The notes under the pieces: model-generated
What the model was told of the DNA's origin: nothing
The model's database searches: none
Seen by the model: the letters and a program-made list of their open reading frames with translations, nothing else
Made by a program: the position numbers and the translations under genes
Source: Gammaproteobacteria bacterium
Lineage (GTDB): Bacteria; Pseudomonadota; Gammaproteobacteria; Pseudomonadales; Pseudohongiellaceae
Assembly: GCA_016762995.1 (NCBI GenBank)
Contig: JAESUT010000068.1
Coordinates: 1-7,607, forward strand
Reading direction: 5' to 3'
Length of the DNA stretch: 7,607 bases
In this document: piece by piece, positions 1 to 5,861 of the stretch
Layout: every line of letters begins with the position of its first letter
Position numbering within the stretch: the stretch's first letter is position 1

Positions 1-147
1 CTGTTGATTAGCTCGTTGGTGTTTTGGATCTATATGTGTTCCAATCAGCACGACGCACCCAAACCTTGGGCATTCATCGCGCTAAACCTGTGCATCGGTC
101 TGTCATGCGCACTGCCCGCGTATCTCTGGGCTAAGACTAAAGACTAA
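1..147 (+). CDS. DUF2834-like small membrane protein, C-terminal fragment
   Basis: The open frame enters from the left edge with no start in the window and ends at TAA 145-147, leaving 48 residues. Two hydrophobic stretches are visible: the first about ten residues, containing SSLVFWIYM, and a second around residues 24-44 containing IALNLCIGLSCALPAYLW. A short polar loop (SNQHDAPKP) separates them, and the tail is AKTKD. The pattern of S-S-L-V-F-W in one helix and G-L-S-x-A-L-P-x-Y-L-W in the last helix resembles the end of DUF2834 proteins, which are about 110 residues, inner-membrane and of unknown function. The family call rests on pattern memory from a fragment, so it is moderate; that it is a membrane protein tail is safer. 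It converges on the GST gene with 55 bp between the stops. Confidence 0.65.
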   Translation: MLISSLVFWIYMCSNQHDAPKPWAFIALNLCIGLSCALPAYLWAKTKD

Positions 148-202
148 GGCGCGCGGTGCGAGTCAATCTCGCTAAAAGCATTCCAAAATTTAAAAATATT
201 GC

Positions 203-811
203 TTATTTTTCTCCAATCATTTCGATGAATGCGCCATGGGTCTCTCGATAAGCCGGCCGTTGTCGAATACGTGCTACATAGGCGGCAACCTTGGGCGATG
301 CATCGATCCAATTAAAGATCATTGAGAAGTCCAGCAGACCGCCAAAAACTACGTCGGCAGCGGTGAATTTCTCGCCAAGCGCCCAGCCAGTTTCGGGCGT
401 CAGAGCCTCTACAGTTGCCAATACGCGAGGCATGTCTCCCCATCCTGCCGACCGGGGGTCGGGGTGCTCTAATCCAGAGGTTGCGAGCGAGAATGCGGGC
501 TCAATTGTGTTGCCTGCGATAAACAGATAGCGATAATAAGCCGCACGGTCAATAGAGCCTATTGCGGGTGCAAGCCCCTTTTCCGGGAACTTGTCAGCGA
601 GGTATGCACAGATAGCAGCCACTTCCGTGACCACTATTCCATTATCCACAAGTACTGGCAGCTTGCCCATCGGATTGATTTTCCGGAAGTCCGGCAAATT
701 ATTCTCATCACTTGTAAAGTCGACGATGATTTGTTCGTGCGGAGCATCGAGTTCTTTGAGCATCCAGTCAGTGGTGACCCCGCGGCTCATTGGATTGAAA
801 TAGTGCTTCAT
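203..811 (-). CDS. glutathione S-transferase family protein
   Basis: A 202-residue cytosolic protein, the normal length for a bacterial GST, expected to conjugate or reduce electrophilic substrates with glutathione. The N-terminal thioredoxin-like domain (about 1-75) starts MKHYFNPMSRG, with Ser9 as the candidate catalytic residue. It has the cis-proline segment GKLPVL at 49-54 and the glutathione-contact segment VTEVAAICAYL at 61-71; Glu63 is kept, followed by Val rather than the more usual Ser. The all-helical C-terminal domain (about 87-202) has the N-capping motif FTAADVVFG at 149-157 (Thr150, Asp153). The ATG at 809-811 is preceded by a good ribosome site, AAGGAA (complement of 820-825), 8 nt away. 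It is transcribed divergently from the WYL regulator at 948-1682, which is the obvious candidate regulator. The exact GST class and substrate cannot be read from the sequence. Confidence 0.94.
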   Translation of the reverse strand: MKHYFNPMSRGVTTDWMLKELDAPHEQIIVDFTSDENNLPDFRKINPMGKLPVLVDNGIVVTEVAAICAYLADKFPEKGLAPAIGSIDRAAYYRYLFIAGNTIEPAFSLATSGLEHPDPRSAGWGDMPRVLATVEALTPETGWALGEKFTAADVVFGGLLDFSMIFNWIDASPKVAAYVARIRQRPAYRETHGAFIEMIGEK

Positions 812-885
812 GTTTAGAGTTCCTTGTAGCTAGTGGGCGAAGCTGAAAAATGCGCTGATTGCTATGGGCTATATCCATTTAAGGT

Positions 886-895
886 GGAATATTCC
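886..895. promoter_or_regulatory. perfect 10-bp palindrome, candidate operator
   Basis: GGAATATTCC reads the same on both strands. It lies in the gap between the divergent GST and WYL-regulator genes, 74 bp upstream of the GST start codon and 52 bp upstream of the preferred regulator start. Position and symmetry fit a dimeric HTH regulator site. No clear -35/-10 pair could be tied to it, so the operator role is inference. Confidence 0.35.
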
Positions 896-920
896 TACTG
901 GCGTGAAGAATAAAGTAAAT

Positions 921-939
921 TATGCCGTTATATGGCATA
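921..939. promoter_or_regulatory. inverted repeat just upstream of the WYL regulator, candidate autoregulatory site
   Basis: TATGCC and GGCATA form a perfect 6-bp inverted repeat with a 7-nt AT-rich spacer (GTTATAT), ending 8 bp before the ATG at 948. If translation starts at 948, the repeat sits where a repressor would block the regulator's own expression. If it starts at 864 the repeat would be coding, which is less plausible. Binding is not shown by the sequence alone. Confidence 0.35.
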
Positions 940-947
940 TTAGATTA

Positions 948-1682
948 ATGACAAATACCAGCTTTGAACAACGCGCTGAGCGGCGTAACCGTCTCATCGG
1001 TCTGCTGCGATCGGAGGAGCATTGGAAGACCTCAGACTTACGCGAGCATCTGGGCATTAGCCAACGTACCTTGATGCGTGAGCTGGCAGAGTTAAGGCAG
1101 GCAGGTTATCCCATTGAGTCGGATAGGGGGCGTGGGGGAGGCATTCGTTTGAATGGCAGGTGGGGAATTGAGCGCCTGAATTTAAACCATCAGGAGGTAG
1201 TTGAATTGATACTCTCGTTAGCGATTATGGAGTCCCTGCAATCACCACTACTAACCAGCAATCTGAAAGGTATCAAGCAGAAGCTTTTTCAAGCCTTCCC
1301 TCAAAAGCAGCGTAGCGCGGTCAGCAATATCCGTAAACGCATAATGATTGGCGACAATGCGAGAGCAAATGTAGTGTCTCATTACACGGCACCAATACAG
1401 CGAATTTCCGAGAGTATAGCGGAATCATTTTTACGACAGAATTGCTTGGAGATCGAATATCAATCCGAAGCAGGGGAGCGAACCGTTCGAGTGATTGAAG
1501 CGCAGTACATACTACTGAATTGGCCTATCTGGTATATCCTAGCTTGGGATCACCTCCGCTCGTCATCCCGAGTCTTCCGAATAGATCGAATTAAGAATAC
1601 TCGCATTGTTGACGGAAGTTTCCAGCTTCGTCAAAAACAACTATTCACTGATATTTACACGCCGTTTTATCAAACTATTTAG
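948..1682 (+). CDS. HTH-WYL transcriptional regulator (YafY/DeoR-type)
   Basis: A 244-residue cytosolic regulator, counted from the ATG at 948. The N-terminal winged helix-turn-helix (about 13-68) contains WKTSDLREHLGISQRTLMRE and a glycine-rich wing, GRGGGIRLN. A linker helix region (about 80-135) leads to a C-terminal WYL domain (about 160-230). That domain has the signature W195-Y196-I197 in PIWYILAWDHLR and the conserved RVFRIDRI at 208-215. WYL domains are thought to sense small ligands or nucleic acid and to control the attached DNA-binding domain. The frame is open further upstream (ATG 864, GTG 903), but those residues do not look like the family and cover two palindromes, so 948 is preferred. 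None of the three starts has a clear Shine-Dalgarno sequence. Likely target: the divergent GST gene and itself. Confidence 0.9.
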   Translation: MTNTSFEQRAERRNRLIGLLRSEEHWKTSDLREHLGISQRTLMRELAELRQAGYPIESDRGRGGGIRLNGRWGIERLNLNHQEVVELILSLAIMESLQSPLLTSNLKGIKQKLFQAFPQKQRSAVSNIRKRIMIGDNARANVVSHYTAPIQRISESIAESFLRQNCLEIEYQSEAGERTVRVIEAQYILLNWPIWYILAWDHLRSSSRVFRIDRIKNTRIVDGSFQLRQKQLFTDIYTPFYQTI

Positions 1683-1757
1683 GCATAGTTGATCTAGAAA
1701 AATCAGTGCCCCTAATTTATTACCTTATGAGTGTCCCCTCCCTAGAAACTACTCACG

Positions 1758-2276
1758 TTAAAAAAATCGTCTAAAAACAAGTGCCACAAAATTCCATAAG
1801 CTTAGTGGTATGCAAAGAGTGGCCGCTGCAATTACCACTTCTTCTATCTTGTTACCTGTATAGATCGCGTATACACCTAGAATAAACATACATAAGGCGA
1901 TAACCCACGGTGGAATATGCCAAAGTAAACTTTCCCCTTCTTCTCTATTGAGGATGACATTCTTTTGTTCAAGTCCCATTAAAATACCCATAACAGATCC
2001 TAAGGATAAAGTGAGATATAGGGTGTAATTCCATGCAGCTGTTTCTGATACAAAGAGCATTAAAGTTGATGGTGATAACGACACGACCATGGCCATAGAA
2101 GATGCTAATACTTGAGCCTTAACAAAATGCCGATCAGAACCAGTAAAACGCCCCTTTGCGTTCGATACTGCGACAAATATCGCAATAAATCCTAGAGACG
2201 CCGCTGCGATCTCTGTAACTAATTCCAGTTGTTCGATCTCTATTTCTCCGTATGAAGGCTTTTTCCATCTATACAC
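1758..2276 (-). CDS. hypothetical multi-pass membrane protein
   Basis: I do not recognise the family. The 172-residue product has a short polar N-terminus and about five hydrophobic segments (roughly 19-38, 55-77, 83-102, 120-140 and 146-167). The loops include GRFTGSDRHFVKAQ (42-55) and EQKNVILNREEGE (103-115), and it ends in VFRRFF. Very short polar ends and little extramembrane sequence argue against an enzyme with a large soluble domain. The start is GTG (complement of 2274-2276) without a strong ribosome site; an out-of-frame ATG overlaps it, and no later in-frame start keeps the first membrane segment. It lies 64 bp downstream of the Rap1a-like gene on the same strand, so the two may be co-transcribed. 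Base composition here is clearly more AT-rich than in the amine dehydrogenase operon, which hints at acquisition. Confidence 0.6.
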   Translation of the reverse strand: MYRWKKPSYGEIEIEQLELVTEIAAASLGFIAIFVAVSNAKGRFTGSDRHFVKAQVLASSMAMVVSLSPSTLMLFVSETAAWNYTLYLTLSLGSVMGILMGLEQKNVILNREEGESLLWHIPPWVIALCMFILGVYAIYTGNKIEEVVIAAATLCIPLSLWNFVALVFRRFF

Positions 2277-2340
2277 ATAACGTTCTAAATAATAGGCATA
2301 CGCAGCGTGCGTTTTTTGATTTGATTGCTATGTGCCGACT

Positions 2341-2754
2341 TTAAATATCACACTGATCTTGTTCAGATAATGAAGTGTAAATGGCATCATATAACGGAAG
2401 TTCTAAATTTTCTGGTTGTAAGTACAACCACCCAAGCGTTAGCTCCCATACGTTACCGTACAAGAACGGGGCTACATCCGTTATTGGCAGGCAAACTGAG
2501 TTCCTTGGTATTTGTAATGAGGTAAGTATGGCTGCAATGTATCCTTCGCACCACCGTGCTCCTTCAAGGCCTCTGCATAAACCGATTAGCTGTGTTCGAC
2601 TCAAGGCCAAATCTTGTGCAGCAAGCGAACGTATTTCAAAACCATTAACTCTCTCTTCAATGGATTGATCTGTTTCCGCAGAGACCGTTGGAATCCAGGA
2701 AAGAATAAAAGTTAAGAAAATTATTCTGATTACCAAAAAGACTCCTGTGTACAT
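2341..2754 (-). CDS. Rap1a/Tai-like secreted small protein
   Basis: A 137-residue protein with an apparent signal peptide (hydrophobic 5-20, likely cleavage after VSA at 24-26) and so probably periplasmic. The mature part has four cysteines (60, 69, 88, 135) and the segments QLIGLCRGLEGARWCEGYIA (55-74) and CLP (88-90), followed by WLYLQPENLELPLYDA (109-124). The spacing Cys-x8-Cys-x-GYIA, then CLP, then a helix with x-x-x-PE and a final Cys resembles the Rap1a/Tai family. Its founding members, Rap1a and Rap2a of Serratia, neutralise type VI secretion amidase effectors. No type VI effector is next to it here, and many family members have no known partner, so an immunity role is inference. An internal TTG at 2736 has a better ribosome site and would remove six residues without harming the signal peptide. 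Confidence 0.68.
   Translation of the reverse strand: MYTGVFLVIRIIFLTFILSWIPTVSAETDQSIEERVNGFEIRSLAAQDLALSRTQLIGLCRGLEGARWCEGYIAAILTSLQIPRNSVCLPITDVAPFLYGNVWELTLGWLYLQPENLELPLYDAIYTSLSEQDQCDI
2742..2747 (-). promoter_or_regulatory. internal ribosome site favouring a TTG start for the Rap1a-like gene
   Basis: On the minus strand CAGGAG (GGAG is the complement of 2742-2745) lies 5 nt before TTG at 2734-2736, which is in frame as codon 7 of the longer reading. The ATG at 2752-2754 has no purine-rich site upstream. Translation may therefore start at 2736. Either start leaves an intact signal peptide. Confidence 0.4.
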
Positions 2755-3042
2755 AACATTTGCATGTGCACCCCGCGCGGTATTTATCTCCGCTTTGCAT
2801 CAAGTGTACCCGCCAACCCTTGTATTACAAACCCTAAGTTAAAGTGCTTAGTATAAGGCCGATTAAGATACCGAGGGTCCCGTGAATCCTAGATAAGGGG
2901 TCTTAGTGTGGCCTATATGGAGTCTTCTCGTATTTGGGGATGGCTCTTTGATCCATCGTGCTTTCTATTTACTTCGACCCCATATTTTTTTCCCAAAGCC
3001 GAGTTACCCATTAAGCGTGGTCTATCCCTTGATCATTCTAGA
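2755..3042. other. intergenic region without a convincing gene
   Basis: This 288-bp stretch separates the end of the DUF885 gene from the start of the Rap1a-like gene, both on minus. It should hold the promoter of the Rap1a-like gene. A weak candidate on minus is TTGTAA and TACACT with a 16-nt spacer (about 2803-2830). Two symmetric elements are present: TTGTATTACAA (2820-2830) and CTAAG/CTTAG (2834-2838 and 2847-2851). No hairpin with a T-run for terminating the operon was found. A short plus-strand frame beginning GTG 2908 is not supported. Confidence 0.5.
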
Positions 3043-4899
3043 TTACTTACGAACGGATTCTATCCAGCTATCAACCTCTGTCTCGAGTGCAGCCATAGGC
3101 AGTTGGCCGGAGCCTAGCACTGTGTCGTGAAAGGCTTTGATATCAAAATCATCGCCAAGCTCGGTCTCTGCCTTTTCCCGCACTTCCTGAATCTTCAGCA
3201 TTCCAATCTTATAGGCGGTGGCCTGGGCCGGGTTGTTGAAATAGCGGCGAATCTCCGAGTGTACCGAAGGCTCGGGTCGTGCCGAATTCTGTAACGCATA
3301 GTCCACAGCCTGTTGCTGAGTCCACTGTTTGGCATGGATGCCGGTGTCGACGACTAACCGCACCGCACGCCAGATCTCGCCTGAGAGGCGGCCAAATTCG
3401 GCATAGGGGTCGTTGTAGAAACCCATCTCCTTGCCTAAGTATTCGGCATATAAACCCCAGCCTTCGCTGAATGCGGTATAGCCTTTCGCTGTTCTGAAGC
3501 GCGGAATGTTTTCCAATTCCTGCTGAATGGAAATCTGCATATGATGACCCGGCACACCTTCATGATAAGCGAGGTTCTCTAACCTGAAAATGGAAGCGGC
3601 TCGCATATCGATCAGATGCGCGTAGAACGTGCCTGGCCTGGAGCCATCTTTCGTGCCTCTTGCGTAGTGTGCGGCACCGCCAGCAGATTCGCGGAATGCC
3701 TCGACTCGTCTAACCTGTAGGCCAGCCTTAGGTAGGATGCCAAAGTAGTCTGGGAGGCGCTTGACCATCTTGGCGAGCAGCTCATCGGCGAGGCTAAGAT
3801 AGTTGCTGCGGCCCTCGTCGGTAGAGGGAAAATAGAACTGATCGTCTTCGCGCATGTAGGTGAAGAAATCCTGCAGTGTGCCTTCGAAACCTACCTGCCG
3901 CTTTATCTGCTCCATGTCTGCCTGGATTCGTGCAACCTCGGAGATACCTATTTCATGAATTTCATTCGCGGTGAGTGGCAGTGTGGTCATGCTAGCTAGA
4001 CGAGAATTGTAGTAGGCCTCGCCATTAGGAAGAGACCAGGCACCTTTTGCTACGGTGGAAACATTCTCCAAATCGGCTTCCAGCCAAGCTGCGATTTCAT
4101 CCAGCGCTGGCTTGAAGCGAGTTAGAAGAGCGCTGCGTGATTCTTCGCGAAACGTATCAGCCTGCGGCTGATCAATCTCGCCGGATTCTAGTAAGTTGCC
4201 TATCTTCGCCGTGATGTCTGCCCACAGTGCCGAATCTTCCTGGTCATCGAAAGGCGCGCCTGACGTTACTCGTCCTGCCTCGCTGATCGCTCGTTGATAA
4301 TCGAAGTGAGGTGCACGAATGCCATCGGCGACGGCCAGCTTGGTGCGGTCCAGGTATTGTAGAAGGTAGCGCTGCGATTGGTTTAGCCTTGAGATGTAGT
4401 CAGACATATCACTCGCGTCTTCCACGTCCTGATAGTTGATCAGGCTGTTCGCCAATGTTGACTGGGGTCCATTGCGTCCGAAGATAAAGCGATGGCGGCG
4501 AAAGGGCGCGCTACGCTCGGCGTCGATTAGAGTGTATTCCCAGAGATCCCAAGAGAGCTGTCCCTGATGGTCTAGCTGATCGCGGTCAAAACTGTTGCGC
4601 ATTTCGGCAACGCTGCCGCGGCGCCATGCTAGCCGGCTGTCCAACGCAGCTTCTGAGACGTCGTCCAGCATACCGTGAGCACTCTTGTCACCCTGACGAG
4701 TCTTGAGAAGAGGGGAGAAATCTACCTCCTCGGCATATTCTTCATCCAACCACTCTATAAAGCGCTGCGATTCTGCGGCGACCACCTGTACGGCGTCGGC
4801 CAAATTAGTTGCTTCGCTTTGCTGCGAGCTCGAGTTATCGGTAGTGTTGTCGCTGCAACTGACTAGGGCTGTTATTAGTACAAATAGAATAGCGCGCAT
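3043..4899 (-). CDS. DUF885 family lipoprotein, putative zinc metallopeptidase
   Basis: A 618-residue protein, usual length for DUF885. It begins with a lipoprotein signal (hydrophobic 3-14, lipobox LVSC with Cys15) and a Ser/Asn/Gln-rich linker (16-30), so it is probably anchored in the envelope. The family is assigned to the gluzincin-like metallopeptidases. The signature HEGVPGHH is at 446-453 (His446, Glu447, His452/His453), with the probable third metal ligand in AFSEGWGLYAEYLG (Glu479, possibly Glu486). Other conserved blocks are YYNSRLASMTTLPLTANEIHEIG (296-318, key residues YY, TT and HEIG), a segment ending GTFYAHLIDMR (423-433), and the C-terminal YKIGMLKIQEVREKAE (563-578). The start has a good ribosome site, AAGAGGA (complement of 4906-4912). 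It is 33 bp downstream of the secreted hypothetical gene, so it is the last gene of the amine dehydrogenase operon. Its substrate and its link to amine oxidation are unknown. Confidence 0.94.
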   Translation of the reverse strand: MRAILFVLITALVSCSDNTTDNSSSQQSEATNLADAVQVVAAESQRFIEWLDEEYAEEVDFSPLLKTRQGDKSAHGMLDDVSEAALDSRLAWRRGSVAEMRNSFDRDQLDHQGQLSWDLWEYTLIDAERSAPFRRHRFIFGRNGPQSTLANSLINYQDVEDASDMSDYISRLNQSQRYLLQYLDRTKLAVADGIRAPHFDYQRAISEAGRVTSGAPFDDQEDSALWADITAKIGNLLESGEIDQPQADTFREESRSALLTRFKPALDEIAAWLEADLENVSTVAKGAWSLPNGEAYYNSRLASMTTLPLTANEIHEIGISEVARIQADMEQIKRQVGFEGTLQDFFTYMREDDQFYFPSTDEGRSNYLSLADELLAKMVKRLPDYFGILPKAGLQVRRVEAFRESAGGAAHYARGTKDGSRPGTFYAHLIDMRAASIFRLENLAYHEGVPGHHMQISIQQELENIPRFRTAKGYTAFSEGWGLYAEYLGKEMGFYNDPYAEFGRLSGEIWRAVRLVVDTGIHAKQWTQQQAVDYALQNSARPEPSVHSEIRRYFNNPAQATAYKIGMLKIQEVREKAETELGDDFDIKAFHDTVLGSGQLPMAALETEVDSWIESVRK

Positions 4900-4932
4900 G
4901 CTAAATCCTCTTATGCAGCGATGTAATCGTGA

Positions 4933-5400
4933 TTATCTGCTTAGGCGACGAACTCCGATGCTTTTTTCTTCCGAAACAACTTCCATCTCAAAGGAACCCA
5001 TTAAGTTTTTCCGTATGTGAACTTCAGGGTTGTGGAGGGTGATCTTCCAGCGACCACGCCGTCGTTGTTCGAATACTTGGCCGTTCTCCAAGATGAAGCG
5101 TGTCTTACCAGACCAGCCGTTAAATTCGCCGACAATTCTCGATGTTATGCCTTGCTTGACGACCTCGATAACTGCTTCGTTCTCTGCCTGAAGAACGGGG
5201 GCCTCGTTTGCGGTGTAACGTATCAGCCAAGTATTTAGCGCATCTAGCTGAGGGCTGGATAGATCGTTCACTCCAGATGCCTCCATCTCTTCATCCGTCA
5301 TCAAAGTTTTGATTCCGGGGAAGCGATCCTGAGCATTGAGTAACATTGGAGCTAGCAATAGTGTTGCTAGTAACGGGCATAGTAAGAATTTGGCGCGCAT
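4933..5400 (-). CDS. secreted hypothetical protein in the amine dehydrogenase operon
   Basis: A 155-residue protein with a clear Sec signal peptide (hydrophobic 5-21, likely cleavage after LNA at 21-23), so periplasmic or outer. I know no function for it. The N-terminal part holds a short motif (35-61), TDEEMEASGVNDLSSPQLDALN then TWLIRY in outline, of the type G-x-x-x-L-S-x-x-x-x-x-A-L-N-x-W-L seen in many gammaproteobacterial hypothetical proteins. The C-terminal part (about 86-152) looks like a small all-beta domain: GEFNGWSGKTRFILENGQVF (91-110), then RGRWKI, then PEVHIRKNLMGSFEMEVV (125-142) and VRRL near the end. The mature part has no cysteine. It follows the cytochrome gene by 26 bp and precedes DUF885 by 33 bp. 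The ATG at 5400 has TGAGGAT about 10 nt upstream. Confidence 0.82.
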   Translation of the reverse strand: MRAKFLLCPLLATLLLAPMLLNAQDRFPGIKTLMTDEEMEASGVNDLSSPQLDALNTWLIRYTANEAPVLQAENEAVIEVVKQGITSRIVGEFNGWSGKTRFILENGQVFEQRRRGRWKITLHNPEVHIRKNLMGSFEMEVVSEEKSIGVRRLSR

Positions 5401-5426
5401 GATTTCTTTATCCTCAGTAGCGGCAG

Positions 5427-5843
5427 CTATTCATCGTAAGTTTTCCAGTGTTCTGCTCGATATTTCAGCGGATCTGCAAGAATATTCTGACGGGCGCTAG
5501 AGACTTCGTCTAGTGTGTATTCTTCAAAGTTTGCAGGCAGGGTATCGCTATTGAATTCATGGAGCAGCCAATTGATTACCTCGGTAAGGTCGGCATCTGA
5601 AATGGGAGCCTGAGATGCACCAGGAATTCGAACTAAATAGCTGCGCATTTCCGGTACCGCAATCATGCGGCCTAGTTCATCTCGAAGCGAGGGTACATTG
5701 GGAGGTTTGCCTGCACCGTCTGCTGCATGGCAGCCAGTGCAGTAGAGTAGATAGTTGATGCGGGGACTTGCTGCTAGAACATTCCAGCTAAGACCGAACA
5801 GCGCAATTAACAGGACAGTCCTTCCGATAGAGATTAGGTTCAT
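5427..5843 (-). CDS. periplasmic monohaem c-type cytochrome
   Basis: A 138-residue precursor with a Sec signal peptide (hydrophobic 9-24, probable cleavage after VLA, residues 22-24) and one haem site, CTGCH at 35-39 (Cys35, Cys38, His39). The following GAGKPPNVPSL and the segment RSYLVRIPGASQAPISDADL (67-86) then TEVINWLL are typical of small class I cytochromes. Met60 and Met66 are the only candidates for the sixth haem ligand. A charged tail of about 35 residues (104-138) follows the core. It starts 18 bp after the small-subunit gene, the position of the monohaem cytochrome (orf-2) described for the Alcaligenes faecalis aau cluster. The likely role is to accept electrons from the TTQ enzyme, replacing the amicyanin of classical mau clusters. 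It is far too short to be the dihaem TTQ-maturation enzyme MauG. Confidence 0.93.
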   Translation of the reverse strand: MNLISIGRTVLLIALFGLSWNVLAASPRINYLLYCTGCHAADGAGKPPNVPSLRDELGRMIAVPEMRSYLVRIPGASQAPISDADLTEVINWLLHEFNSDTLPANFEEYTLDEVSSARQNILADPLKYRAEHWKTYDE

Positions 5844-5861
5844 TAACTGAAAACCCCGCTG

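Noticed and set aside
158..210. Possible terminators after the DUF2834-like fragment: GCGAG/CTCGC (158-172) and AAGCA/TGCTT followed by ATTTTT (176-210).
   Set aside because: The first has no T-run. The second has a 5-bp stem with a 19-nt loop. Neither is strong enough to call.
864..947. N-terminal extension of the WYL regulator from ATG 864 or GTG 903.
   Set aside because: The extra residues do not resemble the family N-terminus, have no ribosome site and overlap two palindromes. Kept as an alternative only.
1705..1739. Near-repeat AGTGCCCCT and AGTGTCCCCT in the gap after the WYL gene.
   Set aside because: It is short and imperfect, with no third copy. It forms neither a hairpin nor a recognisable attachment or regulatory site.
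2300..2317. Hairpin ACGCA-GCG-TGCGT followed by six T on the plus strand, like an intrinsic terminator.
   Set aside because: The stem is only 5 bp with a 3-nt loop, and there is no plus-strand gene upstream that it would end. On the minus strand, where the genes are, the T-run is on the wrong side.
2908..3117. Plus-strand frame of 69 codons starting GTG 2908, with AAGGGG about 7 nt upstream.
   Set aside because: It runs about 75 bp antisense into the 3' end of the DUF885 gene, has low-complexity composition and no recognisable motif. The purine run is probably chance.
4675..5238. Plus-strand open frames opposite the DUF885 gene and the hypothetical gene.
   Set aside because: They are antisense to well-supported genes with signal peptides and motifs, lack ribosome sites and show no protein-like pattern.
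5427..5843. Considered whether the cytochrome could be MauG, the TTQ maturation enzyme.
   Set aside because: MauG is a dihaem protein of several hundred residues. This one has a single CxxCH and 138 residues.
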